A stretch of DNA of 18,366 bases, from positions 1-18,366 of the forward strand of contig CANRJU010000019.1 in NCBI GenBank assembly GCA_947631075.1. The letters are read 5' to 3'. The translations under genes and the position numbers were made by a program. The DNA is from an uncultured Lachnospiraceae bacterium (GTDB lineage: Bacteria > Bacillota > Clostridia > Lachnospirales > Lachnospiraceae). The notes beneath the pieces were generated by a model. It worked only from the letters and a program-made list of their open reading frames with translations, searched no databases and had not been told where the DNA came from. This document shows positions 1-6,980 of this stretch, one piece after another (positions within the stretch are counted from its first letter, which is position 1; each line of letters opens with the position of its first letter).

Positions 1-102
1 CTGGTTATGCAGAATATCGCCGTACTCCTCGGTGGTAAAATTCACGGCCCCTTTGCCGTGAATTTTACCACCGAGGAGTACGGCGATATTCTGCATAACC
101 AG
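1..102. repeat. Perfect 48-bp inverted repeat at the window edge (fold-back)
   Basis: Bases 1-48 are the exact reverse complement of 55-102, separated by six bases (CCCTTT). The right arm continues the reading frame of the TPR gene, so the left arm is an inverted copy of coding sequence. A mismatch-free palindrome of coding DNA that ends exactly at a sequence edge is typical of a fold-back or chimeric read joined at a contig end. It is not like a terminator, which would be much shorter and non-coding. I read it as a probable assembly artefact; a real inverted duplication cannot be excluded. Confidence 0.9.
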
Positions 103-396
103 GGCATCGCGCGGTTTTACACGGCTTCTTTTGCCGAGGCGGAGCAGGATTTCAAGGAGGCCTACGCCAGAAATAATAAAAAGGCCTCGCTGCAGCATTA
201 TCTCTGGATTCTGCTGATGCAGGAAAAGGAAAAACTGTTCGAGGCGGAGGCGGTGTCGTACGGCATGAGCCGGGTGGAGATTCAGGCTACGCGGTTCCAG
301 TATGAGGAGGCGGTGGCGTCCTGCCGCGTGCCGGAGCGGGGCGAGGATGATATCGCGGAGTACAAGAGGCAGTTGATCACGGCATTTGCGCATTAA
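55..396 (+). CDS. TPR-like protein, C-terminal fragment
   Basis: This is the 3' end of a larger gene whose start lies outside the window. The open frame continues left of base 55 only because of the inverted copy at 1-48, so the ATG at base 7 is not a credible start and the first 16 residues read from it are spurious. The visible part contains a helical pair (HNQGIARFYTASFAEAEQDF, then KEAYARNNKKASLQHY) with the small and aromatic residue spacing of a tetratricopeptide repeat, a scaffold for protein-protein contacts. A charged helical tail follows and the gene stops with TAA at 394-396. No catalytic motif is visible. The next gene begins 80 bp downstream on the same strand, so the two may be co-transcribed. 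Function unknown. Confidence 0.6.
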   Translation, partial: AVNFTTEEYGDILHNQGIARFYTASFAEAEQDFKEAYARNNKKASLQHYLWILLMQEKEKLFEAEAVSYGMSRVEIQATRFQYEEAVASCRVPERGEDDIAEYKRQLITAFAH

Positions 397-465
397 AGAG
401 TACAGGAATACGGCGTTTGCGCGTCAAGGGAGTACAGGATTAAAGCGTTTGCGTATTAAAGGAGG
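382..465 (+). repeat. Degenerate ~31-bp tandem repeat spanning stop codon and next RBS
   Basis: Three imperfect copies begin at about 382, 413 and 445 (periods 31 and 32 bp). Shared blocks are GCRTTTGCG, then YATTAAAG or GTCAAGG, then GAGTACAGGA; the third copy is cut short. Copy 1 contains the stop codon of the TPR gene, and copy 3 provides the GGAGGA ribosome site (461-466) of the next gene. It looks like a local duplication of the gene end that lengthened the spacer. Confidence 0.6.
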
Positions 466-476
466 AAGCGGCAGTT

Positions 477-1715
477 TTGAAGCTATTGGGCAGATTTTCG
501 ATTTTTTTCCGGCACAGGGAGAACGCGCCCGGCGCGGAGGGTTCCCCGGCGGACGGCGCCCCGGAGAAGCAGGACTTTGATCGGGACATGACCGAGGTGG
601 ACCGGGTCATCAAGGAACCGGTGGCGGTGGAGAAGGAAAAAGTCAATATACGGGACGACCAGGCGAGGGGGGCTTATCTGAACCGCCTGTACGACTCGAT
701 TGTGGAGACAAAGAGCCAGTGCGCGGGAATTAAGTATGAGTACGGGCAGGTGACTTCTTATCTGAAAGACATCCAGCTCATCGACCAGGCGCCGGAGGAG
801 GAAAAGCAGGAGCTCTACGGGGCAGCCCGCCGGATTGTGGAGCTGACGGAGGAGCGCCTCCGCCTGCAGAAGCAGAAATATAAGATGACGGGCCCTCAGA
901 AGCGCGCCATGGAAAATTATGAGCACGTGGTGGAGGACGACATTAAGAAGCTTCTGGAGTACGAGGATTACCAGATGAAGATCAAGCACGACCTGCGGCA
1001 GCTGGGGAGCGAGAAAAACCTTCTGCTGGCGGATAAGCGGGATATCATCCGGGGACAGCGCACGCTGAGGAGCATCGGGAAGGTGCTGGCGGGTATACTG
1101 GCGGCCATCGGCGCCATGCTGCTCGCGCTTCTTCTCCTCTTTGACGTGGACATTACCATGCCCTTTTCCGCCACGGCGGCCTTTGCCTTTGTGGTGGCGG
1201 CGCTGATTCTGAACGAGGCCAGGAAAAACCGTATCGATATGGTGATCACGGAGAAAAAGTGCAACCGGGCGATTTTTTTGAGCAACCGGGTCAAGATCAA
1301 GTATGTCAATAACGTCCGGACCCTGGATTACATGTATCACAAGTATCAGGTTCGCAATGCCACGGAGCTGGATTTTGTCTACGGGCAGTATAAAAAGGCG
1401 AAAAAAGAGTGGGCCAGACAGCGGGAGGGAACCCTTCTGCTCAACGAGAACAACCAGATTCTCATGCGGGAGCTGCAGCGCCTGGGAGTGAGGGACCGGG
1501 AGATCTGGTTCGGCCAGGCCAAAGCGCTCATTGAGCCCAAGGAGATGGTGGAGGTCCGCCATGAGCTGAATGTGCGCAGGCAGAAGCTCCGGGAGCAGTT
1601 GGATTATAATACCGGCATTATGGAGGACTGCCTGGCGGAGATGGAGCGCATCCGGAACCAGAAGCCCCAGTACGCGGAGGAAGTGGAAATGCTGCTGGGC
1701 AGCCGGGCGCAGTAA
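477..1715 (+). CDS. Coiled-coil protein with two central membrane helices
   Basis: A 412-residue protein that I do not recognise as a named family. The start is TTG at 477, chosen because GGAGGA (461-466) lies 10 bp upstream and no better start is near. The N-terminal half (about 25-195) is strongly charged and helical with long heptad-like runs, probably coiled coil. Two adjacent hydrophobic segments follow at about 200-222 (KVLAGILAAIGAMLLALLLL) and 228-245 (ATAAFAFVVAALIL). The C-terminal half is again charged, helical and rich in Arg, Lys and Glu. There is no signal peptide and no enzyme motif. The shape, a membrane hairpin flanked by two cytoplasmic coiled coils, suggests a membrane-anchored scaffold. 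It follows a TPR gene and precedes thiE by 32 bp, so all three may share a transcript. That operon is inference. Confidence 0.75.
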   Translation: MKLLGRFSIFFRHRENAPGAEGSPADGAPEKQDFDRDMTEVDRVIKEPVAVEKEKVNIRDDQARGAYLNRLYDSIVETKSQCAGIKYEYGQVTSYLKDIQLIDQAPEEEKQELYGAARRIVELTEERLRLQKQKYKMTGPQKRAMENYEHVVEDDIKKLLEYEDYQMKIKHDLRQLGSEKNLLLADKRDIIRGQRTLRSIGKVLAGILAAIGAMLLALLLLFDVDITMPFSATAAFAFVVAALILNEARKNRIDMVITEKKCNRAIFLSNRVKIKYVNNVRTLDYMYHKYQVRNATELDFVYGQYKKAKKEWARQREGTLLLNENNQILMRELQRLGVRDREIWFGQAKALIEPKEMVEVRHELNVRRQKLREQLDYNTGIMEDCLAEMERIRNQKPQYAEEVEMLLGSRAQ

Positions 1716-1747
1716 TAACAGAGAAATGGATTGAAACGAGGTTTAAT

Positions 1748-2392
1748 ATGAGGCCAGAAGTGGATTATCGATTATATTTATGTACTGACAGGAGCCTTAT
1801 GACCACGGACACGCTGGAGGAGGCGGTGGAGCTGGCCATCAAGGGGGGAGTGACCGTCGTGCAGCTTCGGGAGAAGAACTGTACGTCACGGGAGTTCTAC
1901 CAGCTGGCAAAAAGCGTGAAGGTCATCACCGACGCCTACGAGGTTCCGCTGATTATTAACGACCGGGTGGACATCGCCCAGGCGGTGGGGGCGGACGGCG
2001 TGCATCTGGGGCAGAAGGACATACCGGTGCAGGCGGCCCGGAACATTCTGGGGCCGGACAAGTTAGTGGGGGCCACGGCCAACACCCGCAGACAGGCGGT
2101 GGAGGCGTGGAGGTCCGGCGCGGACTATCTGGGAGTGGGAGACGTGTTCGGCTCCGCTACCAAGACGGACACCCGGCCGGTGACGGTGGAGGAATTAAAA
2201 GAAATCCGCCAGAGCGTGCAGATTCCTGTCATCGCTATTGGCGGAATAAAAGCGGACAATATTCAAAAGCTGCAGCCGGCCGGAATCGACGGCGTGGCCG
2301 TTATATCGGCCATTATCGGCCGGAGAAATATCACGGCGGCCGCGGAAGATCTTTTTTATAAAGTAAATAAATTCATATGCCCCGGAGCGTGA
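1748..2392 (+). CDS. thiE: Thiamine-phosphate synthase
   Basis: Joins HMP pyrophosphate and the thiazole phosphate to make thiamine phosphate in the cytoplasm, the condensing step of vitamin B1 synthesis. The 214 residues match the usual length of this TIM-barrel enzyme. Family motifs appear in order: VQLREK (about 38), LIINDRVDIA (about 76), DGVHLGQ (about 90), LGVGDVFGSATKTD (about 135; phosphate and metal site), IPVIAIGGI (about 162) and GVAVISAI near the end. The segment usually reading like G-(V/I)-S here reads VGATANT, a tolerable variant. The start ATG at 1748 has GAGG about 7 bp upstream. No other thiamine gene lies in the window and no TPP riboswitch is evident in the 32-bp upstream gap, so its expression probably depends on the upstream promoter. 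Confidence 0.95.
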   Translation: MRPEVDYRLYLCTDRSLMTTDTLEEAVELAIKGGVTVVQLREKNCTSREFYQLAKSVKVITDAYEVPLIINDRVDIAQAVGADGVHLGQKDIPVQAARNILGPDKLVGATANTRRQAVEAWRSGADYLGVGDVFGSATKTDTRPVTVEELKEIRQSVQIPVIAIGGIKADNIQKLQPAGIDGVAVISAIIGRRNITAAAEDLFYKVNKFICPGA

Positions 2393-2404
2393 TGCAAATC
2401 AGCC

Positions 2405-2464
2405 CAGCGCGAGCGCGCCTGCGAAATTCCCATTCAGCGTGAGCGCGCCTGCGAAATTCTGATT
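2405..2464. repeat. Two tandem 30-bp GC-rich repeats between convergent genes
   Basis: Bases 2405-2434 and 2435-2464 are tandem copies differing at 3 of 30 positions. Each reads CAGCGYGAGCGCGCCTGCGA then AATTCnnATT. They fill most of the 80-bp gap between the convergent thiE and PHP genes. GCGC pairs around GAGC give only weak 4-bp stems and there is no T-tract, so I do not call a terminator. Confidence 0.7.
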
Positions 2465-2472
2465 CGGCGGCG

Positions 2473-3327
2473 CTATGCCCGCGCCGGAAGGTTTTCCAGA
2501 AAATCTTCCGGTATTTTCATGTCGCCGGTGCCCACGCCCAGGTCGATATCCGGCTTGTTGGAGCCGTGGAAATCGGTGCCGCCGGTGATGAACAGGCCAA
2601 ATTCTCCTGCCAGTTTTTTCACAAATGCCTCGTCGTTCCCCTTGTTGCGGGAGTACAGAGCCTCGATGCCCTTCAGGCCGTACCCCTTCAGCTCGGTGAT
2701 GAGGCTGTGGAGCTCGGTCACGGACAGCTTATACAGCATGGGATGGGCTAAGACCGGGATGCCCCCGGCGTTCTGAATCAGGCGGATGCCCTCCTCAGGC
2801 GTCAGGTACTTGCGTACCACGAAGTAGGGGCCGTCCTCGGCCAGAATCTTCTTGAAGGCGGAGTCAATGCTGGGAATCGCCCCTTTTTCCAGGAGAAAGC
2901 GGGCAAAATGAGCCCGTGTGAGGATGGTGCTCCCGAAGTGGGAAGTCAGTGACTCGTAGTCAATGGGATACCCTGCCTCGTGGAGATTTTCACACATCTT
3001 GCGGTTGCGGTCGTCCCGCTCCCTGGCCACGTCGGCGAGGGCGTCGTTTAATTCTTTTCCCGTGTGATCCAGCTGGTAGCCCAGAATGTGGATCTCTTTT
3101 TTCTTGGTGGGGGAGACCTTGTACTCGCACGAAATCTCTACGCCGGGAATCACCCGGATGTCCCGGCCCTGAGCGGCTTCCAGCGCCCGCCCCACGCCCT
3201 CTACCGTGTCGTGATCCGTCAGGGCGAAGGCGGCCAGGCCGCGGCTGATTGCCATATCTACCAGTTCTTCCGGCGAAAACGTGCCGTCGGAGCAGTTGGA
3301 ATGAACATGAAGATCGATATATCGCAT
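2473..3327 (-). CDS. PHP-domain metal-dependent phosphoesterase (TrpH/YciV-like)
   Basis: A 284-residue member of the PHP superfamily, phosphoesterases that use a two- or three-metal site. Relatives characterised as 3',5'-nucleoside bisphosphatase or 5'-3' RNA exonuclease share this layout, but the substrate here is not shown. Metal-ligand motifs run in order: DLHVHSNCSDGT (residue 4), ALTDHDT (about 35), GVEIS (about 62), ARAHFARFL (about 136), PVLAHP (about 191) and GGTDFHG (about 248). I chose the ATG at 3325-3327 (MRYIDLH), with AGGAGG 7 bp upstream, over an upstream start that would add 21 unrelated residues. It is convergent with thiE and divergent from the small membrane gene at 3551. 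Confidence 0.9.
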   Translation of the reverse strand: MRYIDLHVHSNCSDGTFSPEELVDMAISRGLAAFALTDHDTVEGVGRALEAAQGRDIRVIPGVEISCEYKVSPTKKKEIHILGYQLDHTGKELNDALADVARERDDRNRKMCENLHEAGYPIDYESLTSHFGSTILTRAHFARFLLEKGAIPSIDSAFKKILAEDGPYFVVRKYLTPEEGIRLIQNAGGIPVLAHPMLYKLSVTELHSLITELKGYGLKGIEALYSRNKGNDEAFVKKLAGEFGLFITGGTDFHGSNKPDIDLGVGTGDMKIPEDFLENLPARA

Positions 3328-3550
3328 TTTAATCCTCCTACTAAAAGCATCGCTTTGATTTGATAAATATTTTCTACTTAATGATATCATGGATTTCCCG
3401 CGCGTTATGTTCCTGGAATTTCAGTGTCCGGCAGGTTTCGATTTCCTGATATTGGTTCTATCATAACACAGTTCTATTTCCTTGAAAAGAAACATATTTA
3501 TAAATAAATGATAAACAAATTTCAGAATTGGGTTTGAGGAAGGAATGCTT

Positions 3551-3931
3551 ATGAATAAGAAAAGCCTGTTGGCGATGGGGAAGGGCGTCGTCTGCGCGTA
3601 TGTCGTCACAGCTGTGATTTTGGTGGTTCTGGCGTTTTTGCTGTACCGCTTTCACATACCAGACAGCGCCGTGAAGGGAGGAATTGTCTTTTCCTATGTG
3701 TTTTCCTGCTTTGTCGGCGGCATGGCGGTGAGCAAAGGGCGGGACGGGCGCAAGTATCTGTGGGGGCTTCTGACCGGCGTCATTTATTACGCGATTCTGC
3801 TGGCGGTGTCCCTGGTGTGGAACCGCATGATGTTCGCCAACCTGTCCGGGACCATGTCCGCCTGCTTTCTGTGCCTCATCGGGGGGATGCTGGGCGGAAT
3901 GCTGCAGGCGGGGAAAACTGTGCACTCGTAG
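3551..3931 (+). CDS. Small four-helix membrane protein (TIGR04086/DUF3792-like)
   Basis: A 126-residue integral membrane protein with four hydrophobic segments, at roughly 9-30, 41-58, 67-88 and 95-118. Its length, its topology and the glycine-rich last helix (CLIGGMLGGML) resemble the uncharacterised TIGR04086/YrzE family of Firmicutes; function unknown. I chose the second in-frame ATG (3551), because GAGGAAGG at 3536-3543 sits 7 bp before it but almost touches the ATG at 3545. The last codons and the TAG stop lie inside a perfect 10-bp hairpin (3918-3940), so the gene end and the hairpin have co-evolved or the hairpin was inserted there. Divergent from the PHP gene, with a 223-bp AT-rich spacer between them. 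Confidence 0.8.
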   Translation: MNKKSLLAMGKGVVCAYVVTAVILVVLAFLLYRFHIPDSAVKGGIVFSYVFSCFVGGMAVSKGRDGRKYLWGLLTGVIYYAILLAVSLVWNRMMFANLSGTMSACFLCLIGGMLGGMLQAGKTVHS

Positions 3932-4009
3932 AGTGCACAGCATGTGCGTCCGTAGGAAAAGCGCCCGAATGGGCGCTTCGCATATCATGTGCACCTGTAA
4001 GGTGCGCAT
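3918..4009 (+). repeat. Cluster of three related hairpins between convergent genes
   Basis: Three stem-loops sit back to back. (1) 3918-3927 pairs perfectly with 3931-3940 around a GTA loop. (2) 3942-3948 pairs with 3979-3985, stacked on 3959-3966/3971-3978 (AAGCGCCC-GAAT-GGGCGCTT) with a one-sided bulge. (3) 3987-3996 pairs with 4000-4009 around GTA. Each 5' half carries GTGC-nnYY-GTA, as if copied from one unit. The non-Watson-Crick pairs in 2 and 3 are G-U on plus-strand RNA and C-A on minus-strand RNA, so they favour folding of plus-strand transcripts. Hairpin 2 may act as a terminator, although no long T-tract follows. Confidence 0.7.
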
Positions 4010-4827
4010 CAAAAGAGCAGCTCGTCGAAAAAGGCTTCCAGATTCATCGGCTCGTCGTTTTTATAAATCTGGAACTGCTGCGGGAAGTTGGTGGTGGTCT
4101 CGTCTACCGTTGGAAGAATCTGCAGGGTATAGTCCCGCAGTTCCGGCCGGGAGCGGAGCACGCTGGCAAAGCTGTCAAGGATTTCCATGACGGAGAGGGT
4201 ATCCACCGGGCCGTTGCCGTGCTTTGCCTTGATGAGCTTTTCAAAGGATTCCCTTATATGATCTATGCCGGTTATGTACTGGCCGATCTCGTAGTTGGCC
4301 TTTGCCACCGGCTCCATGACCTTGTTGAAGGCAGTGCTTTCGTCGATCCGGGTCCCCATGTGGGTACAGGTGCCGAAGTTTAGACGGTACAGGATGCCGC
4401 CCTCCGCGAAGAAGAAATAGTTGTCATTGAGTCCGATGGGCGCGAGGCCGTTGATCCGGCTCTCCGGCTCCTTGTAGCCGTCCGGCCAGGGAAGCTGCAT
4501 CTTGTCGTAGTCCATCAGGATACAGTAGCAGTCAAACTGCTTTGAATTCTTATATTTGTGGAAAAGAGGCTTCTTTTCCTGAAACTGCACGGAGGTGTAG
4601 CGCATCAGCTCGCTCCAGAAAACGAGTGGCTCCATGTCCGATCCCTCCGACTGGAGGGTGGAGCGGTCTAAGAGGCTGATCTGCTCGCAGTAGTAGTCGA
4701 TCATGTTGTGCATTTTCTCATACAGGGCGTTTTTCGCCTTTACCAGAGCGTCCGCGTAGTTCTCCTTACCTCTGTCCTTTACAGTGATCTCCGGCCGGAG
4801 ATCGGTGGTCATTGTAAATAAGTCCAT
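4009..4827 (-). CDS. Hypothetical protein, 272 residues
   Basis: I do not recognise this protein. It is soluble by composition, with no signal peptide or membrane helix. The N-terminal 60 residues are helical and charged. A middle part (about 85-160) is rich in aromatics and Gly/Pro (LPWPDGYKEP, then NDNYFFFAEGGILYRLNFG), suggesting beta structure. The C-terminal third is helical and ends in acidic FFDELLF. It starts at an ATG with AAGGAG 7 bp upstream (4834-4839, minus strand). The gene is monocistronic and converges on the hairpin cluster, which overlaps its stop codon. A 37-bp segment of its upstream region is duplicated 67 bp away (4837-4940). Confidence 0.75.
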   Translation of the reverse strand: MDLFTMTTDLRPEITVKDRGKENYADALVKAKNALYEKMHNMIDYYCEQISLLDRSTLQSEGSDMEPLVFWSELMRYTSVQFQEKKPLFHKYKNSKQFDCYCILMDYDKMQLPWPDGYKEPESRINGLAPIGLNDNYFFFAEGGILYRLNFGTCTHMGTRIDESTAFNKVMEPVAKANYEIGQYITGIDHIRESFEKLIKAKHGNGPVDTLSVMEILDSFASVLRSRPELRDYTLQILPTVDETTTNFPQQFQIYKNDEPMNLEAFFDELLF

Positions 4828-4836
4828 TTTTTTCTC

Positions 4837-4940
4837 CTTTCTTATTTTATAAAAAATAGCTTAGCTTCACGATCTGTCCAATCAAGCCGGACTGCATATT
4901 CTGCTTTCTTTATTTATGAAAAACAGTTTAGCTTCATGAT
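4837..4940 (-). repeat. 37-bp direct repeat in the 5' region of the hypothetical gene
   Basis: Bases 4837-4873 and 4904-4940 agree at 31 of 37 positions (period 67 bp). The shared core is TTTAT-RAAAAA-YAG-YTTAGCTTCAYGAT. The copy nearer the gene abuts its ribosome site on the minus strand. It may be a duplicated leader or a paired protein-binding site. Confidence 0.65.
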
Positions 4941-5100
4941 ACCAAAAACAGTGTCACTCAGGATTTCAAAATCATAATATAGATATAGCATATTTTCCCC
5001 GAAAATGCAACTTTCGAAAAAGTAAGGCGCTGATTTTCCAATCCGAATTTAAAATTTGAATTTGTCCGCAGAATTTGCTGTCCGGATTTCACTCTGGTCG

Positions 5101-5129
5101 TTGCTTTTTATTTCCATTAGTGATATACT
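5101..5129 (+). promoter_or_regulatory. Sigma-A-type promoter for the ligase-EAL operon
   Basis: TTGCTT (5101-5106), a 17-bp spacer and TATACT (5124-5129). Transcription would start near 5136, about 27 bases before the ATG, leaving room for the GAGGT ribosome site at 5151-5156. Confidence 0.65.
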
Positions 5130-5162
5130 TTACTACAAAGACGCAGAGAAAGAGGTAACAGC

Positions 5163-6980
5163 ATGGAAAAGAGAGCGTGGAGTGTGATCCGGCTTCTGCC
5201 GGTCTTTCTGGCGGTGGCGTTTGTGCCGCTGATTTCAACCGTGAAGCAATATACGACAGATCTGAACCGGTACAACTGGTTTGACAGCGGGAATTCTTTA
5301 ATAGACGTGTTTTTGTACTGGAAGGGACAGGCGCTGATTCTTCTCGCCTTTGTCATGCTGCTCTTTCTGATGGCTACTCCAGTTTTGAGCCGGGAGCAGA
5401 GGCCGGACTGGCGGAGGCTGAAGACGCCGGAGATAGCGTTTTTAGGCGTGTATCTGCTGTTTGCCATTCTGTCGTCGGTGTTCTCCCAGTACGGGGATAC
5501 CGCGCTGCGGGGCGGCTATGAGCAGTGGGAGGGACTGAATGTGCTTCTCGCCTACGGCGTGCTTTTTACCTATGTGTATCTCACGGCGGACTCGGAGCGG
5601 GCGGCGCGCTATGTGATCTACGCCATCGTGGCGGGCAGCTTTGTAGTGGGACTGATCGGCGCGGGCCAGTATTTCGGGATGGATTTGTTCCGCAGCGATT
5701 TTGGCAAGAGCATCATGTCCCTTATGAGCGAGACAAAAATGGAATTTAGTTTTAACTTTCCGGAGGGCTGGGTGTACGCGACGCTGTACAACCCCAACTA
5801 TGTGGGGTCCTACGCGTCTCTGGCGCTGCCGGTGCTGATCGCCGTCGCTACCGTGGAGTGGAAGAAGATTCCGCTGTTCTGGTCGATTCTCTCTCTGATC
5901 GGGACGTTTCTGATGGTGATTACCCTGCTCGGCTCCCAGTCGCTGACGGGCTGTGTGGGCGTGATTCTCAGCGTGATCTTTTTCATCGGCTACCGGAGCC
6001 CCACCATCGTGCGGTCCTTTGGCTGGAAAAAGACCGGAATAGCGCTGGGAGCTGTCGCGGCGCTCGTAGTGGCGGTCGTTCTGGTATTTCCGGACAATGT
6101 TAAAACAGGATTTAATAAATTATTTCATCCCCACGCGGATTCCCACGCCATGGAGGATATGGTATCGACGGACAGGGGATTGAAGATTGAGACGGTGGAC
6201 CAGGGCAGTTTTTATGTCACGGTCACGGGAGACGCGGACAAGCCATTTGAATTTACCGACGAGTCGGGGAAAGAGATGGTTCTGCCGAAAAATGAAGACG
6301 AGGGATATTATGAATTTGGCGTCGACACGCCGCCCCGGACGAGGATCCGCTTCTACGCGACGTCGATCCAGAGGGGAGACGAGCCGGTGCCCGCGGTCCG
6401 GATTCAGTCGCCCTACAACTGGAAGGACTGGTATGTGGCGCGGATCGGGGACAATTACCAGATTTACAACGCGTTTGGAAGATTCGATTCTCTCCGGGAG
6501 ATCGAGAGGATCGGCTTTAAGAATTCCCAGCATTTCGGGACAAAGAGGGGATATATATGGTCCCGGACATTCCCGCTGTTAAAGAATTCCATGATTCTGG
6601 GGAGCGGACCGGACACATTTACGATCGTGTTCCCCAATGACGACTATGTGGGAAAGACCAATATGGACTACAATGGAGTGACGGTGACGAAGCCGCACAA
6701 TCTCTATTTGCAGATATGGACCCAGACGGGATTTCTGTCGCTGGCAGGATTTCTTCTTCTGGCGGGGTGGTATTTTGTGAGGAGCCTGAAGCTTTACTGG
6801 AACCGTCCGTTAAAGAGTTTTATGGACAAAATAGGGGCGGCGCTCATGACGGCGGTGTTCGGCTACCTGGTGACGGGGCTTGCCAATGATTCCACCGTTA
6901 CCGTGGCGCCTGTGTTCTGGGCGGCGCTGGCTCTTGGGATAGCTGTGAACCGTATGAATGAAAAGAAGGTGGTTGCGTGA
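5163..6980 (+). CDS. O-antigen ligase/polymerase-like membrane protein (Wzy_C type)
   Basis: A 605-residue polytopic protein, likely joining or polymerising lipid-linked surface glycans outside the membrane. It has about eleven hydrophobic helices; the first spans residues 12-28 and the last group lies after 520. Family signs are the central LLGSQSLTGCVGVILS helix (about 258), the loop motif RGYIW then LLKNSMILGSGPDTF (about 461-485), and KPHNLYLQIWTQTG (about 513), whose His-Asn and following Gly-rich helix are typical of the Wzy_C domain. The outer loop is long (about 318-510) and carries a charged, beta-rich insert (about 340-430), longer than usual, which may be an added binding module. 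The gene overlaps the downstream cyclic-di-GMP gene by GTGA (6977-6980), which implies translational coupling. In a single-membrane organism the acceptor would be teichoic-type or exopolysaccharide, not lipid A; this is inference. Confidence 0.85.
   Translation: MEKRAWSVIRLLPVFLAVAFVPLISTVKQYTTDLNRYNWFDSGNSLIDVFLYWKGQALILLAFVMLLFLMATPVLSREQRPDWRRLKTPEIAFLGVYLLFAILSSVFSQYGDTALRGGYEQWEGLNVLLAYGVLFTYVYLTADSERAARYVIYAIVAGSFVVGLIGAGQYFGMDLFRSDFGKSIMSLMSETKMEFSFNFPEGWVYATLYNPNYVGSYASLALPVLIAVATVEWKKIPLFWSILSLIGTFLMVITLLGSQSLTGCVGVILSVIFFIGYRSPTIVRSFGWKKTGIALGAVAALVVAVVLVFPDNVKTGFNKLFHPHADSHAMEDMVSTDRGLKIETVDQGSFYVTVTGDADKPFEFTDESGKEMVLPKNEDEGYYEFGVDTPPRTRIRFYATSIQRGDEPVPAVRIQSPYNWKDWYVARIGDNYQIYNAFGRFDSLREIERIGFKNSQHFGTKRGYIWSRTFPLLKNSMILGSGPDTFTIVFPNDDYVGKTNMDYNGVTVTKPHNLYLQIWTQTGFLSLAGFLLLAGWYFVRSLKLYWNRPLKSFMDKIGAALMTAVFGYLVTGLANDSTVTVAPVFWAALALGIAVNRMNEKKVVA

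Larger units (their letters stand above)
4828..5162. other. AT-rich divergent intergenic region
   Basis: 335 bp between the hypothetical gene (minus) and the O-antigen ligase-like gene (plus). It holds a 37-bp direct repeat next to the minus-strand gene (4837-4940) and a good plus-strand promoter (5101-5129). The middle (about 4945-5095) is AT-rich; I see no ORF, RNA gene or convincing minus-strand promoter in it. Confidence 0.7.

Noticed and set aside
483..1562. Long minus-strand open frame (359 codons) opposite the coiled-coil gene
   Set aside because: Composition is Arg/His/Leu-rich as expected of the reverse frame of GC-rich coding DNA; no ribosome site and no motif.
1716..1747. TPP riboswitch upstream of thiE
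   Set aside because: The gap is only 32 bp, too short for the aptamer, and no matching core is seen in the preceding coding end.
2393..2472. CRISPR-like repeats
   Set aside because: Copies are directly adjacent with no spacers and only two units exist; no cas gene is present.
3381..3390. Palindrome ATGATATCAT as an operator
   Set aside because: Ten bases in an AT-rich spacer are easily expected by chance and there is no second copy.
3461..4012. Minus-strand 183-codon frame over the small membrane gene
   Set aside because: Its translation is His/Gln/Pro-rich and antisense to a gene with good start and topology.
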